From Streptomyces sp. BV286 (lineage in GTDB: Bacteria > Actinomycetota > Actinomycetes > Streptomycetales > Streptomycetaceae), in contig NZ_JAHRIB010000133.1 in assembly GCF_019090165.1 (NCBI RefSeq), positions 29,484 through 93,483 of the forward strand: a stretch of 64,000 bases of DNA, in the 5' to 3' direction. Position numbers and translations under genes: made by a program. The first letter of the stretch is position 1. Every line of letters starts with the position of its first letter. The notes under the pieces are model-generated. The model was given only the letters and a program-made list of their open reading frames with translations. It did no database searches and was not told where the DNA came from. Shown one piece after another: positions 42,318-51,265 of this stretch.

Positions 42318-43778
42318 ATGCTCACTGACACCGCGTACGAGGATGCCCGCCTTTCCCTCTGGTCGCGCGTGCGAGAGTTCGCCGTGCCGCCCTCCATGAT
42401 CGACACCGCAACCGCTCGCCGCCGCGCCGGCGACTGGGCAGGGGCGTGCGCCGCCGCGAACGTCGACGTCGATCTCGATCTGCGGTCCCTGGCGCGCACC
42501 CATGGCCGGAACCTGGCCGCCCAGGTCCGCGACGATCTCCGTCACCTGGCGCCCGACCTGCTGCGCTGGCACATGCCGAGGATCGCTCCCCACGGTCTGC
42601 TGCGCCCGGGGCTCACGATCGCTCTGACGCGCTACGACTCCCTGGAACGCGACGGCCCGGGCACGACGTACCTGGTGGTGCGGACGGTACCCGCCTGGGC
42701 GGATGCCGGTCAGCGCGTCAGCCTCGCCCTGTGGGCCGGGTCCCGTGCCGACGCGGGCAGCCGCCGTCATCCGCATCCCCGCCCGAACCGGCGGTTCCGC
42801 CTCGATCTGCACCGTCACCTGTGGGACGCCCGCCGGAGCGACGAGCTGCGAGCCCGCTCGGGAGCCGACCGACCACCTGGCGAGGAGCACCTCCTGGTGA
42901 ACCCGGAGGTGCTGGACCGGGTGCCTCGGGATCGCGGCTGCGCCACAGGCCGGTGGTCTGCCGAGGCGAGGATCCTGCTCGGAGCCGAAGACCGGTCCGC
43001 CGGTACCTTCGCCGTGCGGGTGGGATCCCGGCAGCGGCTGCTCCTGGACCTGGCCGCGGACGCGGAGGGGTCCGGGCCACCCGGGTTCACCGTCGAGGTG
43101 GCATCCCGCCACGGCATGGCCGCCGACCTGCCGGTCCTGCCCGACGCGGCGACCTGGACGCTGCCCGACCTGGAGCTGATCCGCAGCGGTACGCTCCGGG
43201 CCGATCAGCTGCACCCACTGGTCGCCTCGGCGTTGGCACCGGACCGAGCACCGGCCTCCGCACAGCCGGACGGCACTCGGGCCTCCACCCGGGCGCCGAA
43301 CCAGTCACCGGCGGACCCGCCCCGGACTCCGGGCAGCCCCGGACCACCGCACCTCGTCCTGTGCCGGGGCGCACAGCACCGGATCGGCCTGGTCGACGGC
43401 GTCCTGTCCCCGATGGACCACGGCCCCGTCGAGATCCGCCGCGAGGAACTCCTGGCCGAACTCACCGGCACGCCACTCCCCTGTCTCCAGGCCATCGACA
43501 CCGCACACCGCCGTCCGGACTGCCTCACCGGTGTCCGGGAGCGCCTCCAGCACGGCGACATCACCGGGGCGCTGGCCGTCGTCGAGAATCTCCTGGGCCC
43601 CGACGCCCTGTTGCGCGACGGCCCGCTGCGGGACGAACTCGAAGCGGCCGCGCGGCGGCGCGTCACGTACGGGCTCTTCCGTGCGGCCCTCACCCAGCCC
43701 GGGCCCGGCGGCATACACCCGGGTCCCTCTCGTCCTCCGGGCCACCGGTCCAACCCACGGCACGCGGCCGCCCGTTGA
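42318..43778 (+). CDS. unrecognised protein encoded with MoxR/VWA genes
   Basis: 486 residues from ATG 42318 (M-L-T-D-T-A-Y-E-D-A-R-L); aaggtgag lies just upstream. No named domain is recognised. Visible features are an N-terminal acidic/helical part with V-D-V-D-L-D-L-R-S-L-A-R-T-H-G, a central basic H-P-H-P-R-P-N-R-R-F-R region, and a disordered Pro/Ala segment around residues 310-345. The C-terminal domain contains R-E-E-L-L-A-E-L-T-G-T-P-L-P-C. It is followed after 59 bp by the MoxR ATPase. I infer that it is a substrate, adaptor or sensor of that ATPase, like the third component of known MoxR-VWA ternary systems. Confidence 0.8.
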   Translation: MLTDTAYEDARLSLWSRVREFAVPPSMIDTATARRRAGDWAGACAAANVDVDLDLRSLARTHGRNLAAQVRDDLRHLAPDLLRWHMPRIAPHGLLRPGLTIALTRYDSLERDGPGTTYLVVRTVPAWADAGQRVSLALWAGSRADAGSRRHPHPRPNRRFRLDLHRHLWDARRSDELRARSGADRPPGEEHLLVNPEVLDRVPRDRGCATGRWSAEARILLGAEDRSAGTFAVRVGSRQRLLLDLAADAEGSGPPGFTVEVASRHGMAADLPVLPDAATWTLPDLELIRSGTLRADQLHPLVASALAPDRAPASAQPDGTRASTRAPNQSPADPPRTPGSPGPPHLVLCRGAQHRIGLVDGVLSPMDHGPVEIRREELLAELTGTPLPCLQAIDTAHRRPDCLTGVRERLQHGDITGALAVVENLLGPDALLRDGPLRDELEAAARRRVTYGLFRAALTQPGPGGIHPGPSRPPGHRSNPRHAAAR

Positions 43779-43837
43779 CGCCGAGCGTCGCCCTCTGCCC
43801 CCTCCGCTCGCCCTCCACGAACCCCAGGTGAACCAAC

Positions 43838-45097
43838 ATGCCGAATCCCAGCGCCCTCGCCACGCCCACAGCGCCCTCCGACCCGACGCACATCTCCCAA
43901 CTCGACGTCGCCGACGCCCTGTTGGCCCGACTCCGCGACACCGCCACCGAACCGCGCTCCGACATCCAGCTCGAAGCACTCACGCTGGCCGTCGCCGCCG
44001 ACCTGCCCGTCCTCCTGTGGGGCGAGCCGGGTATCGGCAAGACCGCCGCCCTGACCCAGCTCGCCGCGGCCCTGGACCTTCCCCTGACCACCGTCATCGC
44101 CAGCGTGCACGAGCCGTCGGACTTCTCCGGGCTGCCCGTCATCGGCGACGACCCCGCCGAACAGGGCGTCCCCATGGCGCCGCCGGACTGGGCGGTCCGC
44201 CTGGTGAGGGCAGGGCGGGGGCTGCTGTTCCTCGACGAACTGTCCACCGCACCACCGGCGGTCCAGGCCGCGCTGCTGCGCCTGGTACTGGAACGGCGGA
44301 TCGGCGCCCTGCGGTTGCCGCCCGGCGTACGTATCGTGGCGGCCGCCAATCCGCGGTCCTCGGCGGCCGACGGCTGGGAGCTGAGCCCACCCCTGGCCAA
44401 CCGGTTCGTGCACCTCCAATGGACGCACGACCACGACGTCGTGGTGCGCGGCCTCGGCGGCACCTGGCCGCGGGCCACGCTGCCCCGGCTGGATCCTGAG
44501 CGGCTGCCGGAGGCCGTACGCTTCGCCCGCCGTGCCGTGTGTGAGCTTCTCGCCGCCCGACCAGGGCTCGTACACCGGCTGCCCAGCAGTGAGACGCGGC
44601 GGGGTGGCCCCTGGCCGTCGCCGCGGAGCTGGGAGATGACCCTGTGCCTGATCGCCTTCGCGACGGCGGCCGGCTCCTCCCGGGAGGTGTTGTCCCTTCT
44701 GGTCAGAGGGACCGTGGGGGACGGTCCCGGTCTGGAACTCCTGGCCGGTCTGGACCGCATGGACCTCCCGGACCCCGAACTGCTGCTCGCCGACCCGGCG
44801 GCCGCCGCCCTGCCCGAACGCGGAGACCTGCGCCAAGCCGTACTCGACGGTGTCGTGGCCGCCGTCCGCAAGCGTCCGGACAAGGCGCGCTGGGACGCCG
44901 CGTGGGCACTCCTGGTACGGGCGCTGGACACCGGAGCCCCGGACCTCGTGGTCGTCCCCGCCACCACGCTCGCCTCGCTGCGGCAGCAGGACTGGGACGT
45001 TCCGGCGTCGATCGAGCGTCTCGCCGGAGCGGTGTCGATCTCCCGGCGGGCAGACCGTGCGGCGGCCCGGGCCGCCGCCACGAAGGCCGGCCGGTGA
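43838..45097 (+). CDS. MoxR-family AAA+ ATPase
   Basis: 419 residues from ATG 43838. Walker A G-E-P-G-I-G-K-T (about 62-69), Walker B L-L-F-L-D-E-L (about 128-134), sensor 1 A-A-A-N-P-R and arginine-finger region L-A-N-R-F-V. After the AAA module comes a long helical C-terminus with D-L-R-Q-A-V-L-D-G-V-V-A-A-V-R. MoxR proteins are chaperone-like remodelers that act with VWA proteins on metal-dependent or other targets. The stop overlaps the start of the next gene (GTGA). Confidence 0.93.
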   Translation: MPNPSALATPTAPSDPTHISQLDVADALLARLRDTATEPRSDIQLEALTLAVAADLPVLLWGEPGIGKTAALTQLAAALDLPLTTVIASVHEPSDFSGLPVIGDDPAEQGVPMAPPDWAVRLVRAGRGLLFLDELSTAPPAVQAALLRLVLERRIGALRLPPGVRIVAAANPRSSAADGWELSPPLANRFVHLQWTHDHDVVVRGLGGTWPRATLPRLDPERLPEAVRFARRAVCELLAARPGLVHRLPSSETRRGGPWPSPRSWEMTLCLIAFATAAGSSREVLSLLVRGTVGDGPGLELLAGLDRMDLPDPELLLADPAAAALPERGDLRQAVLDGVVAAVRKRPDKARWDAAWALLVRALDTGAPDLVVVPATTLASLRQQDWDVPASIERLAGAVSISRRADRAAARAAATKAGR

Positions 45098-46353
45098 TAC
45101 CGGAACCGACGAGGGCCCTGGACCTCGACAAGCTCTTCGCCGCCCGGCTGCAGGCGGCCCGGGCCCGGCCCTACCTGGCGACGGCGCTCTTCGCCCTGCA
45201 CACCGTCGAGTCCTCGTCCGTGCCGACGATGGCCGTCGACCGGCACTGGCGGTGCTACGTCTCACCGGCGTTCGTGGACCGCACACCGGTGGAGGAGCTG
45301 GCCGGTGTGTGGGTGCACGAGGTGTCACACCTGCTGCGCGACCACCACGGACGCAGTGACAGGGTCGCGAAGGAACGCGGGCTGACCGGAGCCGGGGAAC
45401 GACTGCGGATGAACATCGCGGCGGACTGCGAGATCAACGACGACGTGTACGGAGACGGGCTGGTCCGCCCCCGGGACGTCGTCGACCCCGGCTCCCTCGG
45501 GCTGCCCGAGGGAGCCCTCATGGAGGACTATCTGCGGCAGTTCCGGCTCGGACCGCGCACCCAGGACCACACCTGGCTGGACTGCGGCAGCGGGGCGGAC
45601 GGTCTGGAGAGGGAGTGGGAGCTGGGGCCGACCGGAGCACACGGCCTCAGTGCGCAGGAACGGGACGCGGTGCGGTTCCGGGTGGCCCAGGGCATCAAGG
45701 GCCGTCCGGGGCGCGCCTCCAGGGCCTGGCAGCGATGGGCGGAGGAGGCGTTCCAACCCCCGCAGCCGTGGCGGGAGTTGCTGGGTGCGGCGATCCGTTC
45801 GGCGACCTCCGGCTCCGGCGCGGGCCAGGACTACAGCTACGGCCGGCCGTCACGCCGCTCGGCCGGGGTGCCGGGCGTCGTCCTGCCCAGTCTCAGGCGC
45901 CGGCCTCCCCGGGTCTCCGTGGTCATCGACACCTCCGGGTCGGTCAGCGACGCCGAGCTGGGCAGTGCGCTGCGAGAGGTCGCCGCGATCTCCCGTGCCG
46001 TCGGCGGCCGCCGCGACCTGGTCTCCGTACTGCCGTGCGACGCGGCCGCCCCGGTCGTCCAGCCCCTGTGCCGTGCGGAGGGGATCCTGCTGCTGGGCGG
46101 CGGGGGCACGGACCTGCGCACGGGCTTCACCAAGGCACTTCGTACCCGGCCCCGGCCGGATGTCGTCGTGGTCCTGACGGACGGTCAGACACCCTGGCCG
46201 AGCAGCCGGCCGTCCTGCCGGACGGTGGTGGGCCTGTTCCCCCGGCCGTACGGCTCCGGCGCGTGGGACGAGAACGATCCCGAGTACGTCCCTGACGCGC
46301 CACCGGACTGGGCTCGCGTGGTGGAGATCGGCTCGGTGCCCGCCGTTCGGTGA
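45094..46353 (+). CDS. VWA-like protein with N-terminal HExxH metallopeptidase-like domain (DUF2201 type)
   Basis: 419 residues from GTG 45094, overlapping the MoxR stop by GTGA. The N-terminal domain has W-V-H-E-V-S-H-L-L-R-D-H-H (HExxH at about residues 75-79, with further acidic/His residues), a possible zinc site. The C-terminal VWA-like domain has the MIDAS D-T-S-G-S (about 279-283), a central G-G-G-T-D (T of the MIDAS) and V-V-L-T-D-G. It is the natural VWA partner of the upstream MoxR ATPase. It may be an ATPase-regulated protease or metal-binding platform. Confidence 0.92.
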   Translation: MIPEPTRALDLDKLFAARLQAARARPYLATALFALHTVESSSVPTMAVDRHWRCYVSPAFVDRTPVEELAGVWVHEVSHLLRDHHGRSDRVAKERGLTGAGERLRMNIAADCEINDDVYGDGLVRPRDVVDPGSLGLPEGALMEDYLRQFRLGPRTQDHTWLDCGSGADGLEREWELGPTGAHGLSAQERDAVRFRVAQGIKGRPGRASRAWQRWAEEAFQPPQPWRELLGAAIRSATSGSGAGQDYSYGRPSRRSAGVPGVVLPSLRRRPPRVSVVIDTSGSVSDAELGSALREVAAISRAVGGRRDLVSVLPCDAAAPVVQPLCRAEGILLLGGGGTDLRTGFTKALRTRPRPDVVVVLTDGQTPWPSSRPSCRTVVGLFPRPYGSGAWDENDPEYVPDAPPDWARVVEIGSVPAVR

Positions 46354-46501
46354 TCCACGAGGGCCCGTCACGGACGTGTCGGCACTCGGGGCACGGCACG
46401 AAAGCGGTCGCCGACCTGGTGCGAACACAAGAAGTCCCCCATCGATGGATAGTGGCGGGCCACTCATCGCGTCGTGATGGTTGCCAAGAAGGGGAGGGTC
46501 G

Positions 46502-47053
46502 ATGGAGGCCTCGAATCACGACGAGTTCCGGGAGTTCGTAGCAATGCGCTCCACCGCGCTGCTGCAGCTCGCGGTGCTGCTCACCGGTGGGGACCGGCAC
46601 GCAGCGGAGGATCTGCTGCAGATCGCCCTCATGAAGGTCTACGGGCGCTGGACGCACATCGAGCAGCCCGAGGCGTACGTCCGCCAGGTCATGTACCGCC
46701 AGCAGGTCAGCCGCTGGCGGCTGCGCAGGCATCGCGCCGAGACGACGGTGCCCGTACTGCCCGAACCCGGCGGGGGCGACGACGCCGGGGCTGAATCCGA
46801 GCTGCGGATCGCACTGTGGGCGGCGCTCGGTCATCTGACGAAGCGGCAGCGGGCCGTGGTCGTCCTGCGCTATTTCGAGGATCTGCCGGAGGCCGAGGTC
46901 GCAGCACTGCTGAGATGCCCGGTCGGCACGGTGCGCAGTACGGCGCACCGGTCGCTCGCCAAACTCCGGCTGCTCGTACCGGAGCTCGGACCCGAAGGGC
47001 CTGTGGACCAGGTGCAGCCGCTCAGCTACGCGTCGAAGGGGATCCAGGGATGA
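46502..47053 (+). CDS. SigE-family ECF RNA polymerase sigma factor
   Basis: 183 residues from ATG 46502, with ggggagggtc just upstream. Sigma-2: L-L-T-G-G-D-R-H-A-A-E-D-L-L-Q-I-A-L-M-K-V-Y. Sigma-4: L-T-K-R-Q-R-A-V-V-V-L-R-Y-F-E-D and C-P-V-G-T-V-R-S-T-A-H-R-S-L. This is the streptomycete SigE-like ECF subgroup that often lacks a classic anti-sigma factor and is paired with a membrane protein. It overlaps the next gene by ATGA. Confidence 0.93.
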   Translation: MEASNHDEFREFVAMRSTALLQLAVLLTGGDRHAAEDLLQIALMKVYGRWTHIEQPEAYVRQVMYRQQVSRWRLRRHRAETTVPVLPEPGGGDDAGAESELRIALWAALGHLTKRQRAVVVLRYFEDLPEAEVAALLRCPVGTVRSTAHRSLAKLRLLVPELGPEGPVDQVQPLSYASKGIQG

Positions 47054-48399
47054 CGACGGAACATGTCGAGGAGAAGGTCCGCCAGACGCTGCGCGCGGTC
47101 GCCCTGGACCGGGTGCGGGCACCCGGGGATCTGGCCGAGCAGGTGGTGCGGCGGCGCAGCCGGCGACGCTTCTCCCAGGCCGCGGGGGCGGCGGTGGCCG
47201 TGGCCGCGATCACCGTGGGGGCGGTGTTCGGTTTCGGGGGCGGCGGCGCTGCCGAGCAGGACCGGCCGGTGCGCCCGGCGGCGTCACCGAACGGCTGGCA
47301 GCCGTGGCAGAGCGACTCCCCGGGCGCGGTCGAGCGGGGCTGCGTCGTGGGGGGTTCCGCGCTCTACTGCAGCGGGTCCAAGTACGACGTCGCGAAGTTC
47401 GACGCCGGCACCGGCGAGCGGCTGTGGACGGTCAAGGTCAACCGCGAGGGCGACGGGCCCGACCACGCGTTCGCCGTACGCGACGGCGTCGTCTACGCCT
47501 ACCGCAATCACACCGCGGAGAACCTGCCGGACGGCGACTACGCGGGCGGTACCGACCTGATGGCGGTGGACGCCGACACCGGCGACGTGCTGTGGAAGGT
47601 CGAGATGCCGCAGGACGACCGCACGGACCAGGCCGCCATGCTCATCAACGGTGCCGTGCTGGCCAACACGCCGTCGCTACGCACGATGTCGGCCCTCGAT
47701 CCGCTGACGGGCGAGAAGAAGTGGAGTCACACCTGGGACAAGGGCACCGTGTGTCAGCGGGGGGTGCTGAGCGGTGTGCCGCATCTGCTGTGCATGCCCG
47801 ACACCGAGAAGCCGGGCGAGACCGACGTCATCCGTCTCGATCCCACCACCGGAAGCGCCGAGAAGGTCGCGACCGTTGCCGGTGCCCAGCAGCTCGTCGG
47901 GACCTCGGGAGACCGGCTGGTCCTGGGCAAGAGGGAGGGGGCGGCCGACAGGGACCTGCGGCTGACCACCATCAGCCGCTCCGGGAAGCAGACCTCGCAC
48001 TCCTACCGGGTCGACCGGCACGTGGCCGCCTCGGAGGTCGTCGGTGACCGTCTGATCTCCGTCTCCTGGCAGGGCAAGGTCTCGGCCTACTCGCTGACCA
48101 CGGGAAAGACCCTGTGGACCGGCCCGGTGGGCATCAAGATGCCCGACAAGGACGAGGTGTCGGCCATCGCGTCTCCCGTGGTGTCGGCGGGGCAGGGGAT
48201 CGTGTACTTCTTCAGCCCGACCGGAGACCTGTCCGGCCTCGATCTGCGCTCGGGTGAGCAGGTCTGGCGTGGCCACGTCGACATGGGCGAAGCAGGCCCC
48301 GGTTTCAGGGACGCACCCCAGATCCTGCTCTACGAGGATGTGCTGGTCGCCCAGAACCGCGGCAAGGTCTTCTCTCTTCTGCCGCGGATCGGAGGCTGA
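47050..48399 (+). CDS. membrane-anchored PQQ-like beta-propeller protein, possible partner of the ECF sigma factor
   Basis: 449 residues from ATG 47050 (overlap with the sigma stop). A cytoplasmic basic N-terminus (about 45 residues, R-R-R-S-R-R-R) precedes one membrane helix (A-V-A-V-A-A-I-T-V-G-A-V-F-G-F). The outside part is a PQQ/BamB-like propeller with repeats such as V-A-K-F-D-A-G-T-G-E-R-L-W-T-V and M-A-V-D-A-D-T-G-D-V-L-W-K-V. The N-terminus resembles a short anti-sigma region, but no ZAS motif is seen. It is translationally coupled to the sigma gene. Confidence 0.87.
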   Translation: MTTEHVEEKVRQTLRAVALDRVRAPGDLAEQVVRRRSRRRFSQAAGAAVAVAAITVGAVFGFGGGGAAEQDRPVRPAASPNGWQPWQSDSPGAVERGCVVGGSALYCSGSKYDVAKFDAGTGERLWTVKVNREGDGPDHAFAVRDGVVYAYRNHTAENLPDGDYAGGTDLMAVDADTGDVLWKVEMPQDDRTDQAAMLINGAVLANTPSLRTMSALDPLTGEKKWSHTWDKGTVCQRGVLSGVPHLLCMPDTEKPGETDVIRLDPTTGSAEKVATVAGAQQLVGTSGDRLVLGKREGAADRDLRLTTISRSGKQTSHSYRVDRHVAASEVVGDRLISVSWQGKVSAYSLTTGKTLWTGPVGIKMPDKDEVSAIASPVVSAGQGIVYFFSPTGDLSGLDLRSGEQVWRGHVDMGEAGPGFRDAPQILLYEDVLVAQNRGKVFSLLPRIGG

Positions 48400-48490
48400 C
48401 CGCAAGGGCCGTCGGCCGGGGCGGACCTGGCCCCGGCCCGCTCCCGTCCTGACCTGAGGCGCGCGGACCCGCACCGCCTGCCGGGTCCGG

Positions 48491-49501
48491 TCAGTCGTCC
48501 GGCACCGTGCTCCGCCGTCCCTGGTCGGGGAGGCGCAGGAGTGCCGCTCCGACCGGGGTGAGGGTGTGCAGGACGGTGTTCGCGTGACGGTGGCTGGCGA
48601 TGAGTCCCGAGTCGCGCAGCACGGTGGTGTGGTGGCTGGCGTTGGCGGGTGACACCGAGACCGCGCGGGCGATCTCCGCGTTGGTGGCACCGTGCTTCAT
48701 CGCCAGCAGTACCGCGGCGCGGGTACGCCCGAGCAGTGCCGACAGTGGCGTCTCCGCCGAGCACGGCTGGGGCGCGGGGTCGGCCGGAGTCAGTGGGTAC
48801 AGCAGCATGGGCGGCAGGTCGGAGTCGGCGAAGGAGACCGGCTTCTGCCAGCAGAAGTACGAGGGGATCAGGCGCAGGCCGCGGCCTCCCAGGTGGAGGT
48901 CACGATCGACACCGCCCACGTACTCGACTTCGAGGACGGGTGCCCGCCAGCGCATGACGGGCCCCAGTCCCCCGAGAAGGCCTTCCGCTCCGCCGTGCAG
49001 CAGGTCGCGCCCTCGGCGGGCGCACTCGGCGTCGATGCGGGCCTGCATGCGGTCGCCGTAGGGCGCGATGGCGGCGTTGTGGTACCTGCGCAGCGCTGAG
49101 ACCAGTTCCGCGCGGACGTCCCTGTCCGCGAGGCGGTACATGTCCGCCGGTACCTTCCTCACCTGCGCCAGCAGGCCGATCTCGTGCCGGACCCGGTCGG
49201 GTGGGGTGTCGAGGATGGCGTCGAGTCCGCTTCCGAGGCCCTGGTCCGCCTCGGCCGGTGTGAGGAAGTCGGGGAAGTACGTCGCGCGGGGGAACAGTGG
49301 AAAGAGCAGTGTGCGTACGACGGCGCCCAGTTGCTGCGAGGCGATGGCGGCGCGGGCGTCGCGGTACCAGGCGGCGTGGGCCCAGCGTCCGAGCGGGGAC
49401 TGTAAGCGGTGCAGGCTGGCGGCTGTCTCCCATAAGGGATCGGGCCGGGCGGCGAGCCGCGTTCGTGAAAGATCCTCCGCCGTGAAATGGATACGCAGCA
49501 C
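48491..49501 (-). CDS. ArsR/winged-helix transcriptional regulator with large N-terminal domain
   Basis: 336 residues. A winged helix near the C-terminus reads A-V-L-L-A-M-K-H-G-A-T-N-A-E-I-A-R-A-V-S-V-S-P-A-N-A-S-H-H-T-T-V-L-R-D. The N-terminal 230 residues (M-L-R-I-H-F-T-A-E-D-L-S-R-T-R) form the conserved N-domain common in actinobacterial ArsR-like DUF5937 regulators. It probably represses adjacent genes or itself; the ligand is unknown. Confidence 0.87.
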   Translation of the reverse strand: MLRIHFTAEDLSRTRLAARPDPLWETAASLHRLQSPLGRWAHAAWYRDARAAIASQQLGAVVRTLLFPLFPRATYFPDFLTPAEADQGLGSGLDAILDTPPDRVRHEIGLLAQVRKVPADMYRLADRDVRAELVSALRRYHNAAIAPYGDRMQARIDAECARRGRDLLHGGAEGLLGGLGPVMRWRAPVLEVEYVGGVDRDLHLGGRGLRLIPSYFCWQKPVSFADSDLPPMLLYPLTPADPAPQPCSAETPLSALLGRTRAAVLLAMKHGATNAEIARAVSVSPANASHHTTVLRDSGLIASHRHANTVLHTLTPVGAALLRLPDQGRRSTVPDD

Positions 49502-49627
49502 GGTCCCCCCATGCGTGATTCCTGTCCGATGCGGCAGAGAATGCCGCGACGCAGTCCTGAAGACAATGACTGGAACGGATCATCCTCCGGCACGCACGAC
49601 GGGGTCGGCGCGGTGCGCGCGGAGATG

Positions 49628-50389
49628 TCACCCCTGAATCAGGGCGGCGACCTCTTCGCGAATGGCGGGCATGTCCGCGTAGACGGTCCCGGGGCAGTCG
49701 GTGGCCGCCCAGTGGCGGTGACCGCCGATGACAGGTGAGGTGCGGCTGGCTCCGCTGACGGGGTTGCGGTAGAGGACCTTCCCCGTGGGGTCGAGCGTGT
49801 GGCGCTGGGCAAGGTCGGCCAGGAGCTGGATGAGGGTGGTACGTGCGGCTGTCGACGGGGGCGTGACCGTCAGAGTGCCGAGGAGGGCGATCCCGACGTT
49901 CCCGGAGTTGTACCCCTGGACGTGCGCGCCGGTGACGAGACGTCCCGCGGCGTCGTGTGCGGCCGTACCGTCTGTTCCGGACCAACGCCCTTCGTACACC
50001 CGGCCGTTGCTGTCGATGAGGAAGTTGTAGCCGATGTCGCCATAGCCCTTGCCGACGGTGTCGTTGCGGTAGATCGCGCGTACCACCGCGGCCGGGTCCG
50101 GATTGGTGCTCCCGTCGGCGGTGTGGTGCACGGTGAGGGTCTGGACGGGGTAGTACTCGGGCGGCCAGATCTCCGTACCGTCGGCGGCGTATCGCAGGCT
50201 CTCGTCCGCGCCCCAGTTCCCCCGCGACAGCAGCGTGTACGCGGCGGCCGCGGCGGCAACCGCGGGCGCGTGGGACACGACGCCCAGTGTGGCGGCGGCT
50301 CCTACGGCACCCAGGAACACGCGTCGTGAGACGGGGCGGACCGTGCTCGTGCGCTGTGCGTCTGCGGAGTTCGAGTCTGGGGCCGTCAT
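49628..50389 (-). CDS. Tat-exported N-acetylmuramoyl-L-alanine amidase / peptidoglycan-recognition protein
   Basis: 253 residues from ATG 50389, with aggaggat upstream. A twin-arginine signal is present (S-R-R-V-F-L-G-A-V-G). The amidase-2/PGRP domain has T-V-H-H-T-A-D-G-S-T-N, Y-N-F-L-I-D-S-N-G-R-V-Y-E-G-R and G-G-H-R-H-W-A-A-T-D-C-P-G, giving the zinc-binding His/His/Cys-type site. It should cleave the lactyl bond of peptidoglycan. It follows a peptidoglycan-binding gene on the same strand. Confidence 0.93.
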   Translation of the reverse strand: MTAPDSNSADAQRTSTVRPVSRRVFLGAVGAAATLGVVSHAPAVAAAAAAYTLLSRGNWGADESLRYAADGTEIWPPEYYPVQTLTVHHTADGSTNPDPAAVVRAIYRNDTVGKGYGDIGYNFLIDSNGRVYEGRWSGTDGTAAHDAAGRLVTGAHVQGYNSGNVGIALLGTLTVTPPSTAARTTLIQLLADLAQRHTLDPTGKVLYRNPVSGASRTSPVIGGHRHWAATDCPGTVYADMPAIREEVAALIQG

Positions 50390-50427
50390 CGCGTGATCCT
50401 CCTGTGGGGGCGTCCGGTCCGGGCGAA

Positions 50428-50459
50428 GCTGCCCGCCCCTCGGACGGGGAGCGGGCAGC
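50428..50459 (-). terminator. hairpin between peptidoglycan-binding protein and amidase genes
   Basis: gctgcccgc (50428-50436) and gcgggcagc (50451-50459) form a perfect 9-bp stem; inner bases add partial pairing. It follows the stop at 50481 on the minus strand and could end or attenuate that transcript before the amidase. Confidence 0.6.
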
Positions 50460-50480
50460 CGGTGGGACGAGAGATCGGCG

Positions 50481-50846
50481 CTACAGGGCGCAGGCGGGCT
50501 TGGGGTTGTAGAGGCGGTTCCAGGTGCTCGTTCCCACGATGCCGTCGGCACCGCCCGTGGTGCCGTTGCAGGTCTGCACCCAGTAGATGCCCTGCGCGGT
50601 GTTCTGGCCGTAGTCCCCGTCCACGTCGAGCCAGCCGGGGTACGCGCTGTAGGTGTTGATGAGGCACTGCACCTGACGGACCGCGTTGCCCTCGTCATTG
50701 GGGCGGACCGTGGGCCGGGCGGTGTCGGAGATGTAGTTGCAGTGGGGCTCGGCGACCGCGGCGCTCGCGGTGGGCGCGCCCACAAGGGTCGCTCCGGCGG
50801 CCAGTACGGCGGTGCTGCACAGGAGTGCCAATCGGTGAGTGCGCAA
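50481..50846 (-). CDS. secreted peptidoglycan-binding domain protein
   Basis: 121 residues if the TTG at 50846 is used; gggaga is 6-7 nt upstream and the signal peptide (R-T-H-R-L-A-L-L-C-S-T-A-V-L-A-A-G-A) begins directly. The mature protein is one peptidoglycan-binding-like (PGBD) domain: A-V-R-Q-V-Q-C-L-I-N-T-Y, G-W-L-D-V-D-G-D-Y-G-Q-N-T and D-G-I-V-G-T-S-T-W. Several cysteines may pair. It is probably cell-wall associated, acting with the amidase. Confidence 0.82.
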   Translation of the reverse strand: MRTHRLALLCSTAVLAAGATLVGAPTASAAVAEPHCNYISDTARPTVRPNDEGNAVRQVQCLINTYSAYPGWLDVDGDYGQNTAQGIYWVQTCNGTTGGADGIVGTSTWNRLYNPKPACAL

Positions 50847-51265
50847 GACGTGTCTCCCGATGCGTGTGGGGTTTGTGACGAAACCAAGGTTGCTCGGGAA
50901 CACGACGTTCGGTCCACAAGATTCGACTGGGGCGAAAGAAGGCAGGTCAGGCGACCCGCGACGGCCATGGCGCACACCCCGCAAGCCGGACGGGAAGGGC
51001 CCGGCCCCAGCGATACCGAAGAAGCCGGGAGGGCATGTGGGTGGATCTGTCGGCCTTGTCGGCATCCGCAGGTCACACACCTTTCCGGCAGGACTCGAAT
51101 CCGGTGCGTCGTACTGCTCCGCCGGGCGAACCTTGTGCGTCTCCCGTGCGTTGTCTGTTCAAGGGCCGTCGCTCGTGGCGGTCCCGCCCATGAGCGGACC
51201 TGATAATTCCGCTCCCCGTCGACAGTGAACCCTTCGAGTACGGACAGGTGAGGAGGAGGCATCGC
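50847..51265. other. divergent intergenic region
   Basis: 419 bases between the minus-strand peptidoglycan-binding gene and the plus-strand secreted protein. No gene is supported. The ribosome binding site aggaggagg lies at about 51251-51259. Confidence 0.4.
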
